From contig NZ_JADEXG010000042.1 of NCBI RefSeq assembly GCF_015207255.1, positions 1-48,342 on the forward strand: a stretch of 48,342 nucleotides of DNA, written 5' to 3'. This DNA comes from Vasconcelosia minhoensis LEGE 07310. Lineage in GTDB: Bacteria; Cyanobacteriota; Cyanobacteriia; Phormidesmidales; Phormidesmidaceae. Made by a program: the position numbers and the translations under genes. Under the pieces are notes generated by a model, which was given only the letters and a program-made list of their open reading frames with translations, was not told the origin of the DNA and ran no database searches. Below, piece by piece: positions 41,371-48,342 of this stretch. How positions within the stretch are numbered: position 1 is the first letter of the stretch; each line of letters opens with the position of its first letter.

Positions 41371-41832
41371 CTAACCTAAGCTGTCCCCAACCCTATCCGC
41401 TTCAGCCAAGTAAGCCAGCAGCCGATCGATCACCTGCTGAATTTCAGCAGGTAGCCGTCGGACGATTTTGCCGCTTTGCCGGTCGATTACCACCAGCGTG
41501 ACCTGCCCGGTCAAGCAGGTCTGCGGCCTAGGACCGACCGTCTCAATTTCGTAGAGCCACTGAATGCGGACTTTCTGCTGGGGGGCAAGGCGAGCTTTGA
41601 CGACCGCTGCCATTCCCAGCCGCAGGGGCTGGTGGTAGCGCAGGCTGAGGTCGATCACGGGCAGGTCAAAGCCAGCGGCAAAGATTTGGTCGAAGGGCAT
41701 CTCCATCTGGCTCAGGCAGTCTACCCGAGCTGCTTCTAGCCAGGTGATGTAGGTGCCGTGCCAGACCACACCGGAATAGTCCGTATGGTGGGGCTGCACG
41801 CGAAAGGGATATTCAAACCAGCGGGGGGGCAT
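41371..41832 (-). CDS. acyl-CoA thioesterase, hotdog fold (YbgC/4HBT type)
   Basis: 153 aa. The active-site stretch H-H-T-D-Y-S-G-V-V-W-H-G-T-Y (15-28) has the catalytic Asp18 of 4-hydroxybenzoyl-CoA thioesterase-like enzymes, and E-A-A-R-V-D follows as usual. The fold continues I-D-L-S-L-R-Y-H-Q-P-L. Cyanobacterial relatives include DHNA-CoA thioesterase of phylloquinone synthesis, but no men genes are near, so the substrate stays open. Confidence 0.88.
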   Translation of the reverse strand: MPPRWFEYPFRVQPHHTDYSGVVWHGTYITWLEAARVDCLSQMEMPFDQIFAAGFDLPVIDLSLRYHQPLRLGMAAVVKARLAPQQKVRIQWLYEIETVGPRPQTCLTGQVTLVVIDRQSGKIVRRLPAEIQQVIDRLLAYLAEADRVGDSLG

Positions 41833-41994
41833 CTGTGTCTCCTATGTCGGAATGTAACTCGCTATATTGCTCAATGTTTCTCTATTTGAAGAACCCCGAA
41901 GCGGGCTCATAGCTTAGCCGTAGAATAGGGCTCAGAGAGGTCTGCCGTCACGGTGAATGGCCGCAGAAACTGCTGCAAAAACTAAGGAGTGCCC

Positions 41995-42849
41995 ATGATT
42001 GAGAAAATTCTCCTGGCTGACTCGGGGATGGGGAATACCGAGAAAATGCTCAAGGTGCTGATGGAAATTCCCCTGATTCAGCGGGCTCAGGTGACGGTAC
42101 TGCACGTAGTGCCGCCCCAGATCGGGGCCGAGGCGATGACGAAAAAGTGGGAGGAGGGCGGCAAAACCCTAGCGAGCGCTATCCACACGCTCAACCTGGA
42201 CGCCGCTAAGGTGACGGCGATGCTGCGGGAGGGTGACCCCAAAGACGTGGTCTGCAAGGTCGCCGATGAAATCGACAGCGACCTGATTATTATGGGCTCG
42301 CGGGGGCTGAAGGGGCTGAAGGCAATTTTAGATAATAGCGTCAGCCAATATGTCTTTCAGCTGGCGTCTCAGCCCATGCTGCTGGTGAAGGATGACCTCT
42401 ACAGCATTCGCTCGATTCGGCGGGTGCTGGTGGCGATGGACCCGTCGGATTCGGCCCAGGCTGGGTTAAAGTACGCGATCGCGCTGCTGCGCGACGTCAA
42501 AGACAGCGAAATCATTCTGGTTCACACCATCTCCAACCTTAAAAATAAGGTCGATGACGCGATTACGGCCAACCCCGCCAGCGACCCGGTGCTCGCCCCC
42601 GCCGTCGCCGAGGTGAAAAAGTACGGCATCAAATATCGCTGTTTGGCCCCCGAAGGCAAACCCGGCGCGCGGATCTGCGATCTGGCCGACGACCTGAACG
42701 TGAATCTGCTGGTCCTGGGCTCTCCCGACCGCCGCCCTTCGATTGCCAAGGGCATGCCCGACCTGGACCGGCTGCTGGGCGAATCGCTGTCGGACTATGT
42801 GCGGGTCTATGCCAACTGCCCGGTGCTGCTGACGCGGTTGGCTGGGTAG
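41995..42849 (+). CDS. tandem-domain universal stress protein
   Basis: 284 aa from ATG 41995, with AAGGAG 5 nt upstream; a GTG 6 nt earlier overlaps that site. Two UspA folds: residues 1-140 and about 142-284. The first has I-M-G-S-R-G-L-K-G and S-V-S-Q-Y-V, the ATP-binding G-x2-G-x9-S/T-like motif; the second has V-L-G-S-P-D-R-R with a diverged loop, so ATP binding may be confined to one half. Cytosolic. Regulation is not evident. Confidence 0.9.
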   Translation: MIEKILLADSGMGNTEKMLKVLMEIPLIQRAQVTVLHVVPPQIGAEAMTKKWEEGGKTLASAIHTLNLDAAKVTAMLREGDPKDVVCKVADEIDSDLIIMGSRGLKGLKAILDNSVSQYVFQLASQPMLLVKDDLYSIRSIRRVLVAMDPSDSAQAGLKYAIALLRDVKDSEIILVHTISNLKNKVDDAITANPASDPVLAPAVAEVKKYGIKYRCLAPEGKPGARICDLADDLNVNLLVLGSPDRRPSIAKGMPDLDRLLGESLSDYVRVYANCPVLLTRLAG

Positions 42850-42858
42850 AAGCGGGCA

Positions 42859-44529
42859 TCAAACCGGCGGCATTTCCTCCAGGATCCGAAACCGGACGTG
42901 GTTTAGGGCCAGGTTGCCAATTTTGATCTCCTTCTCCACGTCGGCCGGGGCAAAGTGAACCCGCTCAAAGGGCACTTCTTTGGCCATTTCCATGTGGTAC
43001 CAGGGCAGGCCCATAAAAAAGCGAGTGGGGTAAGGGCCGCCGTCCTGAATGTCGTCCACGTTCGACTCCATTGGCAGCCAGCCCACATCGGGCACGTAAA
43101 ACTCGATCCAGACATGGTTGAACTCGGGTACCAGCGGCTGGTTAATTTGCTCGGCGTGGGGCGGGCATTTGTAGCGACCCACGGTGCGGCAGGCAATCCC
43201 ATTCAGCCGACAGAGGGCCAGCAGCAGTCCTACATATTCACCGCAGGAGCCAATGCCGCGCTCGATCACGATATCGGGCGTGTCGATTGCCGGGCGAATG
43301 CCGTAGGATAGCCGGTCGTAGACGTAGTTGCGAATGCTGAGCACCTTACGCAGCAGGTTGGTTTCCCGGCCCACGGCGGTTTCGGCGGCGGCCAGGATCA
43401 GGGGGTTGTCCATGGCCAGCTCATCATCATCTACCAGGTAGCGGGTCTGGAGGTCGTCCGGCAGGGCTGGGCCGCCTTCGACCAGGCGCGGCGTCACCTG
43501 GTACTTAATTCCCTGCACTTCCAGGACAGCCCGCCAGCCAAACAGGTGGCGGTCATGCCCCGAGAGGCTATCAAACTTGAATACGGCCACCCGCTGACCG
43601 TTGACCTCGACTTCCGTAAAGGGATGGCCGATCGGCTCGACCGATTTCACCCGCTGCCGTAGCGTGTCTGCTGGGAAGGCAATCCGCCATTCAAACGGGC
43701 CGAGCTGCACCTCGTCTAGTGGCTCAATTTCTTCGGCATAGATCATCTCGACCCGGAAGCGGTTGGAGACCGCATAGCGCTCGTCCGGGCGGTAGTGATA
43801 GTGGAGTGGATGGATGAAGGTGCGATCGCGAAAGGTCAGCTGGTAGGGAAAGTCTGGATTATTTGGATCGTCGCGGACGTAGGCTTCGTCGTCGGCATAG
43901 GTGACCCACACCGTGCCGCGATCGGGCGTCGTCTCGGGCAGCACGGCAACGCCCGTCGGCCCGGCAAAGGGCGTCAACACGCTAAAAATCTGCTCTCCAG
44001 TCGCCCGGTCCAGGCAAAATAGGGTCTGCTCTGTCTGGTCCACTGCCCAGAGGTAGTCGCCCCACACCGCAATGCTCGCCACCCCAATCCCCGGCAGCGG
44101 CAGCTTGGTAATTAGGTCGTGGCTATCGCGATCGTAGATAAAAATGTAGCCCGCTTTCTGGCTGGAGATATAGAGGGTCTGCTGCCATACGGCAATACTG
44201 TCAATTAGGTAGGGCAGCGACAGCAGCGGAGTCGGGGTCAGGTCCTCTAGGGTCGCCGTTAGTACCTGATGGTGCCGCGCGATGTAGAGCTTGCCTTCCC
44301 AGAGCGCTAGCCCAGTCGCCTCTTCAAACGCGGCGGCCTGCTGGGTATTCAAGAGGGTCGTGCCGTCTGTCTTCGGATTGACCTGGAGCAGGTATCCCCG
44401 TGTCCGATCCAGGGTCAGCAGCAGCTCTTGATGAATGGCCAGTCCCGAAAGGGTATAGGCCCCGATCGGCCGAATCAGCCGGTGCGGTAGTTTGGCAGTT
44501 TGGGTTTGGGCAGAATCTGGATTGGGCAT
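42859..44529 (-). CDS. beta-propeller/transglutaminase-like protein
   Basis: 556 aa. Residues about 20-215 have repeated strands with L-Y-I, L-W-A-V-D and V-W-V-T-Y endings, as in a beta-propeller; 250-355 is a beta-rich linker; 385-495 is a transglutaminase core: G-I-G-S-C-G-E-Y-V (Cys429) and F-N-H-V-W-I-E-F (His472). The third residue, normally Asp after G-W-x-P-x, is Glu488 (G-W-L-P-M-E-S-N). Likely a protease or amidase rather than a cross-linker. No signal peptide, so it is cytosolic. It converges with the stress protein gene (9 nt gap). Confidence 0.85.
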   Translation of the reverse strand: MPNPDSAQTQTAKLPHRLIRPIGAYTLSGLAIHQELLLTLDRTRGYLLQVNPKTDGTTLLNTQQAAAFEEATGLALWEGKLYIARHHQVLTATLEDLTPTPLLSLPYLIDSIAVWQQTLYISSQKAGYIFIYDRDSHDLITKLPLPGIGVASIAVWGDYLWAVDQTEQTLFCLDRATGEQIFSVLTPFAGPTGVAVLPETTPDRGTVWVTYADDEAYVRDDPNNPDFPYQLTFRDRTFIHPLHYHYRPDERYAVSNRFRVEMIYAEEIEPLDEVQLGPFEWRIAFPADTLRQRVKSVEPIGHPFTEVEVNGQRVAVFKFDSLSGHDRHLFGWRAVLEVQGIKYQVTPRLVEGGPALPDDLQTRYLVDDDELAMDNPLILAAAETAVGRETNLLRKVLSIRNYVYDRLSYGIRPAIDTPDIVIERGIGSCGEYVGLLLALCRLNGIACRTVGRYKCPPHAEQINQPLVPEFNHVWIEFYVPDVGWLPMESNVDDIQDGGPYPTRFFMGLPWYHMEMAKEVPFERVHFAPADVEKEIKIGNLALNHVRFRILEEMPPV

Positions 44530-44665
44530 GGGGCAAATGGCGAATGGTAAATAAAGGGAAAGGAAGGGCGCGTCGAGGCAGTCGGGCGGTAGAACGACTT
44601 TCCTTCAGCAAAGGAATTTGCTAAAACAAGAACAGACCCGACTGCTATAGTCCACAGCCTCGCCT

Positions 44666-45037
44666 ATGCTGCCTTCCATTCCAATCGACAAAGTCCTGAT
44701 TGCCGGCATCGCGCTGTGGTCTCTGGCTCTATACATGGGCTTTTCGCCCCTCAGCGACTGGGTTACCGAACAGTTTAATCGATGGTTTAACTTCGCAGAA
44801 CGCTCACTGTATACCTCTCAGTCAGAATTTGAGCGAACCCGCCAGGGCAGGGAGGCGCAAAATGCGTTTTGGGCCTCTATTTTTAGCATTATTCCATTTC
44901 TAATCGCCGGTACGCTGCTCAACTACGGCGTCGAGCTGGGCCTGGGGAAAAGCTGGACGATTAGCATGGGCATTATTGCCTGTATTGGCTGTGGCGTATA
45001 TGACCTGGGTCGGCGTGACGGCCAGCGACCCCGGTAA
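44666..45037 (+). CDS. small membrane protein, unknown function
   Basis: 123 aa. Hydrophobic segments at about 9-24, 70-86 and 97-112, with an amphipathic stretch (E-R-S-L-Y-T-S-Q-S-E-F-E-R-T-R-Q-G-R) between the first and second. The tail D-L-G-R-R-D-G-Q-R-P-R is basic. I do not recognise the family. It is divergent from the transglutaminase-like gene and convergent with tsaB (17 nt). Confidence 0.75.
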   Translation: MLPSIPIDKVLIAGIALWSLALYMGFSPLSDWVTEQFNRWFNFAERSLYTSQSEFERTRQGREAQNAFWASIFSIIPFLIAGTLLNYGVELGLGKSWTISMGIIACIGCGVYDLGRRDGQRPR

Positions 45038-45054
45038 CCGTCAGGCCCCAAATT

Positions 45055-45687
45055 TCAGTCCGTCACCGGATGCTGCCCATAAAAGGGTAAAACCGCTGAC
45101 CAGGCTGGCCGCTGACCCTGCTGCCACTGGCTGTAAGCCTGGTCTAAAAGCGCCATAGCGGTATCTCCCAAGCCCTCACCGGTGACGGTTTCGATCGTTT
45201 GCAGCGGTCTATCCCAGGCAGCCAGCTTGGCCAGCCAATCGGCGGCGGGGTATATCGTATCGGCTATCACGGTTTCCAGGTCACCCAGGGCCGTCCGTCG
45301 ATAGATCGCACCGAACAGGTCGCCGCGCCGAGCGGGCATCTGCACCGCAATGTCGCCCGGGCCAGCAGCTGAACGTGCCAGCGCCACCGCTGCCAGCGTC
45401 GATATGCCATACAGGGGAATCTGGAGCTGCTGCGCCAGGGTACGCGCCGTGACCACCCCCAGGCGGGTGCCGGTGAATCCGCCCGGTCCTTGGGCCACGG
45501 CTAAGAAGGCCAGATCGGTCCAGCGATAGGGCTGGATAAATTCCATCAGCTTCAGCTGCATCTGGGTGGAGAGGTCTCGCCCTAAGCCCCAAACCTGCTC
45601 GCGGCTGACGGCGCTGGTCTGATCTTCAAAGGATTTGAGCGCCAGCCCCAGGTCGGGACTGGCCGTATGCAGGGCAAGGCCAAGCAT
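45055..45687 (-). CDS. tsaB: tRNA threonylcarbamoyl transfer complex subunit TsaB
   Basis: 210 aa. ASKHA-fold start M-L-G-L-A-L-H-T-A-S-P-D-L-G-L-A and the family motif V-A-Q-G-P-G-G-F-T-G-T-R-L-G-V near residue 67, followed by A-R-T-L-A-Q-Q-L-Q-I-P-L-Y-G-I-S-T-L. TsaB partners TsaD and TsaE to make t6A37 in tRNAs reading ANN codons. It follows the RarA-type gene on the same strand, 41 nt downstream, and may share its transcript. Confidence 0.93.
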   Translation of the reverse strand: MLGLALHTASPDLGLALKSFEDQTSAVSREQVWGLGRDLSTQMQLKLMEFIQPYRWTDLAFLAVAQGPGGFTGTRLGVVTARTLAQQLQIPLYGISTLAAVALARSAAGPGDIAVQMPARRGDLFGAIYRRTALGDLETVIADTIYPAADWLAKLAAWDRPLQTIETVTGEGLGDTAMALLDQAYSQWQQGQRPAWSAVLPFYGQHPVTD

Positions 45688-45728
45688 GGCTGAGCGTTTT
45701 AATTAAGGGCCTTTCAATCGGAGAATGA

Positions 45729-47945
45729 TTATAGCGGTCGCCGGGCCTGAATGAATATTACCGTCCGCGTCCAGGGTACGGTCTGCTGGCGCAGCTGGCA
45801 GCTAAACCACTGGCGCACCGTGGCAACTTCTGCCGGGCTAAGCTGCTGGCCAATGCGGCTAGCATAGCCTCGGCCCGGCTGGCTGGGCTCAAACCAGTCA
45901 GCCAGCCGCTGCTCGGTTACGGTCATCGAGCTGGTATAGGTTTGGAGGGCAGTTTCTAGCTGGAAGCCCGCCGCTAAGAACAGCTGCCGCAGGTCGTCTG
46001 CGTCCCAGTTGACTCTGGCGTCTTTGGGGTCGGCATAGATGGCAGCTTCGGCAGCAGCCAGGCGAGCGTAGAGGTCCGGGTCAAGCTCCTCTGGGTTGAG
46101 GTACTGATAGAGCCGGGGGGCACGGCGGGGGATCGTTTCCGCGATCGCGATTTCACCCCCCATCGCTAAAACCTCACCCATGACCTGAATAATCGCCGCC
46201 TTATCCGGCTGTGTCATCAGCCCATTCCGGCCTACAATCCGCTCAAATTTCACCCCCGGAGCCTGGCGATCGAGGGCCGCCTTCAGGTCTGTCAGCGGCG
46301 TTTGGAGCAACACGGGCCGGGCCACCTCCGGCAGCCGGGCCGCCTGCTCTGCTAAGGCCGCATAGTCCTGGGCTCGCTCTACGCAGGCATAGACGCCGCC
46401 CTCGGGCACCTGCCGCAGACCCTCCCAGGTGAGCAGGCCGCTGCGGGCGCTAAGGTCGAGCAGGCGGTGATGGCGCTGAGGCGGCGGGGTAAAAACGCGA
46501 TCGCGGATTTCCCCCAGCTGCTCGCCGACTTCACCCTGGGCGCGCAGCAGCCAGCGATCCTGGGCCGAGTCGGTCGGGCCGTAGGTGAGCCCGGCGGGGT
46601 CGGGAGCGGTTTCTACTAGAGCAGCCAGCTGGGCCTCCCGCCGCCGCGCCACCTGCTGACGAATGCTCTCTTCGTAGCCCTGGTCTGACGGCTGGTAGAA
46701 GACCTGACCCTGGAGGCTGCTGGGCAGGTACTGCTGCGCCACCCAGTGGTCGCGGTAGGCGTGGGGATACAGATAGCCCGCCCCGTGGCCAAAGCCTTTT
46801 TTATCGCGGTTGGCGTCCTTGATCGGGTTGGGCACGTCGGTTTGCTGGGCCTGCTCGACCGCGGCCAGGGCGTCAAAAAAGCCCATAACGCTGTTCGACT
46901 TGGGCGCAGTGGCCAGATACAGCGCCGCCTGGGCCAGCGGATAGCGGCCTTCGGGCATCCCCACCCGGTCAAAGGCGGCAGCGCAGCCGCTGACGACGAC
47001 AGTAGCCTGGGGGTCGGCCAGCCCCACGTCTTCCCCGGCCAGGATCACCATTCGCCGAAAAATGTAGCGCGGGTCTTCGCCCGCATAGACCATGCGAGCC
47101 AGCCAGTACAGCGTGGCGTCGGGGTCGGAGCCGCGGACGCTTTTAATAAAGGCGCTGATTGTGTCGAAATGGGCGTCGCCTTCTTTGTCGTAGAGGACGG
47201 CCCGCTGCTGGATTGAGTCTTCGGCAACGGCCAGGGTAATATGAATGACCTCAGCCCCATCGGTGGGAGTGGTCTCGACGGCCAGCTCCAGCGCATTCAG
47301 CAGGGCGCGGGCATCGCCGTTGGCAACATTGACTAGATGATCCAGCGCTTCTGAGTCAAGCTTGACCGTCCGCTGGCCGTAGCCCCGCTGGGGGTCGGCC
47401 AGGGCCTGCTGGGCCACCCGCCGCAGATCGTCGGCGGTCAGCGGCTGGAGCTGAAAGATGCGCGACCGGCTGACCAAGGCTTTGTTGACTTCAAAGTAGG
47501 GATTCTCGGTGGTCGCCCCAATCAGAATCACCGTGCCGTTTTCCACCCAGGGCAGCAGCGCATCCTGCTGGGCCTTATTGAACCGATGCACCTCGTCAAT
47601 AAACAAAAGGGTGCGACGACCAAACTGGCCGCGATCGCGCTGGGCCGCCGCGATCGCGGCTCGAATATCCTTCACCCCCGACAGCACCGCGTTGAGTGAA
47701 ATGAAGTTGGCCTGGGTGGTGTTGGCAATCACCCGGGCCAGCGTCGTTTTCCCGGTCCCCGGCGGCCCGTGAAAGATCAGCGAAGCTAGCTGGTCGGCCT
47801 GAATCGCCCGGCGCAGCAGCCGACCCGGCCCGATAATGGCGTCCTGGCCGATGAATTCAGTTAGCGATCGCGGTCGCATCCGCGCCGCCAGCGGCGCTTC
47901 CGCCTGAATCTGCTGCTCACCGTGGTGCTCAAAGAGGTCTGTCAT
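45729..47945 (-). CDS. RarA-type AAA+ ATPase fused to methyltransferase-like domain
   Basis: 738 aa. Residues 1-430 are RarA/MgsA: Walker A H-G-P-P-G-T-G-K-T-T (59-68), Walker B L-L-F-I-D-E-V-H (113-120), sensor I-G-A-T-T-E-N-P-Y-F-E-V and the C-terminal clamp-loader-like oligomerisation part with H-A-Y-R-D-H-W-V-A-Q-Q-Y-L-P. From about 490 a second domain starts L-L-D-L-S-A-R-S-G-L-L-T-W and resembles a SAM-methyltransferase fold, but its glycine loop is weak. RarA works at stalled forks; the appended domain's role is unknown. The fusion seems to be a cyanobacterial trait. Confidence 0.9.
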   Translation of the reverse strand: MTDLFEHHGEQQIQAEAPLAARMRPRSLTEFIGQDAIIGPGRLLRRAIQADQLASLIFHGPPGTGKTTLARVIANTTQANFISLNAVLSGVKDIRAAIAAAQRDRGQFGRRTLLFIDEVHRFNKAQQDALLPWVENGTVILIGATTENPYFEVNKALVSRSRIFQLQPLTADDLRRVAQQALADPQRGYGQRTVKLDSEALDHLVNVANGDARALLNALELAVETTPTDGAEVIHITLAVAEDSIQQRAVLYDKEGDAHFDTISAFIKSVRGSDPDATLYWLARMVYAGEDPRYIFRRMVILAGEDVGLADPQATVVVSGCAAAFDRVGMPEGRYPLAQAALYLATAPKSNSVMGFFDALAAVEQAQQTDVPNPIKDANRDKKGFGHGAGYLYPHAYRDHWVAQQYLPSSLQGQVFYQPSDQGYEESIRQQVARRREAQLAALVETAPDPAGLTYGPTDSAQDRWLLRAQGEVGEQLGEIRDRVFTPPPQRHHRLLDLSARSGLLTWEGLRQVPEGGVYACVERAQDYAALAEQAARLPEVARPVLLQTPLTDLKAALDRQAPGVKFERIVGRNGLMTQPDKAAIIQVMGEVLAMGGEIAIAETIPRRAPRLYQYLNPEELDPDLYARLAAAEAAIYADPKDARVNWDADDLRQLFLAAGFQLETALQTYTSSMTVTEQRLADWFEPSQPGRGYASRIGQQLSPAEVATVRQWFSCQLRQQTVPWTRTVIFIQARRPL

Positions 47946-48079
47946 AATCCCTCATCAGGCCGACCAAATGGAAATAACTTCAATCCTCAGGCAGAAGATA
48001 TTAGTCCAGAAGCAGACTTTCTAGATTTTATCTGTTACGTCAGCGTACGGATCTAGATCGAGTGCGGATGGCAGCGCCT

Positions 48080-48247
48080 TTAATTTTGAGAATCGTTTAA
48101 CAGCATCAGTCGTTCTGGCCTCATCACCACCGACCAGGGCAGCGGCAGCGACTTAAGAACGGCCCATTTGTCTTTGAAGACTTCTGCCTGGAGGTGATAG
48201 TCCCGGGAATGGGCCGGGGGCTGATTGAGTTTGAGATAGAGGGTCAT
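48080..48247 (-). CDS. possible 55-aa protein near right edge
   Basis: ATG 48247 to TAA 48080: M-T-L-Y-L-K-L-N-Q-P-P-A-H-S-R-D-Y, then A-E-V-F-K-D-K-W-A-V-L-K-S-L-P-L-P-W-S-V-V. The mix of charged and aromatic residues looks like a real small soluble protein, but I cannot name it and no strong ribosome binding site is seen. The flanks 47946-48079 and 48248-48295 show nothing else. Confidence 0.5.
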   Translation of the reverse strand: MTLYLKLNQPPAHSRDYHLQAEVFKDKWAVLKSLPLPWSVVMRPERLMLLNDSQN

Positions 48248-48295
48248 ACGGTGGGGCGTTTCGCTAGTTGAGGTGAGCCAGCAGGGGAATGTGTT

Positions 48296-48342
48296 GGGGG
48301 GGAGAGGGTGAAGAGGGAAGAGGGAAGAGGGGAGCGGGGAGC
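48296..48342. repeat. purine-rich short repeats at window end
   Basis: The last 47 bases are almost pure G and A, with the unit AGAGGGA repeated (AGAGGGAAGAGGGAAGAGG). Such short tandemly repeated heptamer-like stretches are common between cyanobacterial genes. The array may continue beyond the window. Confidence 0.7.

Overview
The window looks like chromosomal DNA from a cyanobacterium. Evidence: the octamer GCGATCGC (HIP1) and its variants recur throughout; several genes belong to families largely restricted to cyanobacteria (DUF2811, the LpxB-related TIGR03492-like protein, RarA fused to a methyltransferase-like domain, NatFGH-type amino-acid transporter); a phytol kinase and a geranylgeranyl-reductase-family enzyme are present. 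GC content is moderately high except in two AT-richer islands at about 27.4-28.6 kb and 35.9-37.9 kb. A filamentous Leptolyngbya-like lineage is a guess from gene content only. I see no rRNA, tRNA or CRISPR array.

Layout. 0-2.4 kb: gamma-glutamylcyclotransferase-like gene, a small membrane protein, an Hpt domain protein, a P-II paralogue with an altered T-loop, phytol kinase. 2.6-3.9 kb: overlapping pyrH-frr. 4.2-7.4 kb: a cluster of a VWA protein (the remnant of a substrate-binding/VWA fusion gene with deletions), a membrane coiled-coil protein, a membrane protein and a solute-binding protein. 7.6-19.2 kb: housekeeping and accessory genes: a geranylgeranyl-reductase-like enzyme, a caspase-fold protein lacking both catalytic residues, sat, mnmA, mutS2, a DUF790 gene that seems to start at ACG, a CheY-like regulator and the LpxB-related protein. 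19.2-25.2 kb: a truncated acyl-CoA dehydrogenase, then a complete polar amino-acid ABC importer (binding protein, two permeases, ATPase). 25.2-33.1 kb: DUF937, a membrane GTPase, a RelE-type toxin-antitoxin pair, sulfotransferase, an orphan ABC ATPase, DUF547, rhodanese, PHP phosphoesterase.

33.2-41.4 kb is the most unusual part. Two paralogous DUF2811 genes, 7.4 kb apart on the same strand, each have a cluster of DnaA-box-like TGTGGAAAA motifs 0.3-0.4 kb upstream. The first cluster sits next to an AT-rich patch and inside a stretch bounded by a promoter-like sequence and an intrinsic-terminator-like hairpin, so it could be a replication origin, a DnaA-controlled region, a small RNA locus, or more than one of these. 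Between the clusters lie sfsA, an orphan putative selenate/phosphonate binding protein and what reads as a decayed chromosomal integron: a frameshifted, truncated integron-type integrase on the minus strand, then plus-strand genes (DUF3800 with an in-frame stop, an 87-bp attC-like site, an SRPBCC fragment, a BrnA-like antitoxin). A ribbon-helix-helix/AbiEii-like nucleotidyltransferase pair follows.

41.4-48.3 kb is ordinary chromosome: thioesterase, tandem universal stress protein, beta-propeller/transglutaminase protein, small membrane protein, tsaB, RarA fusion, and a short ORF near the right edge. All assignments come from reading the sequence; no database search was run.
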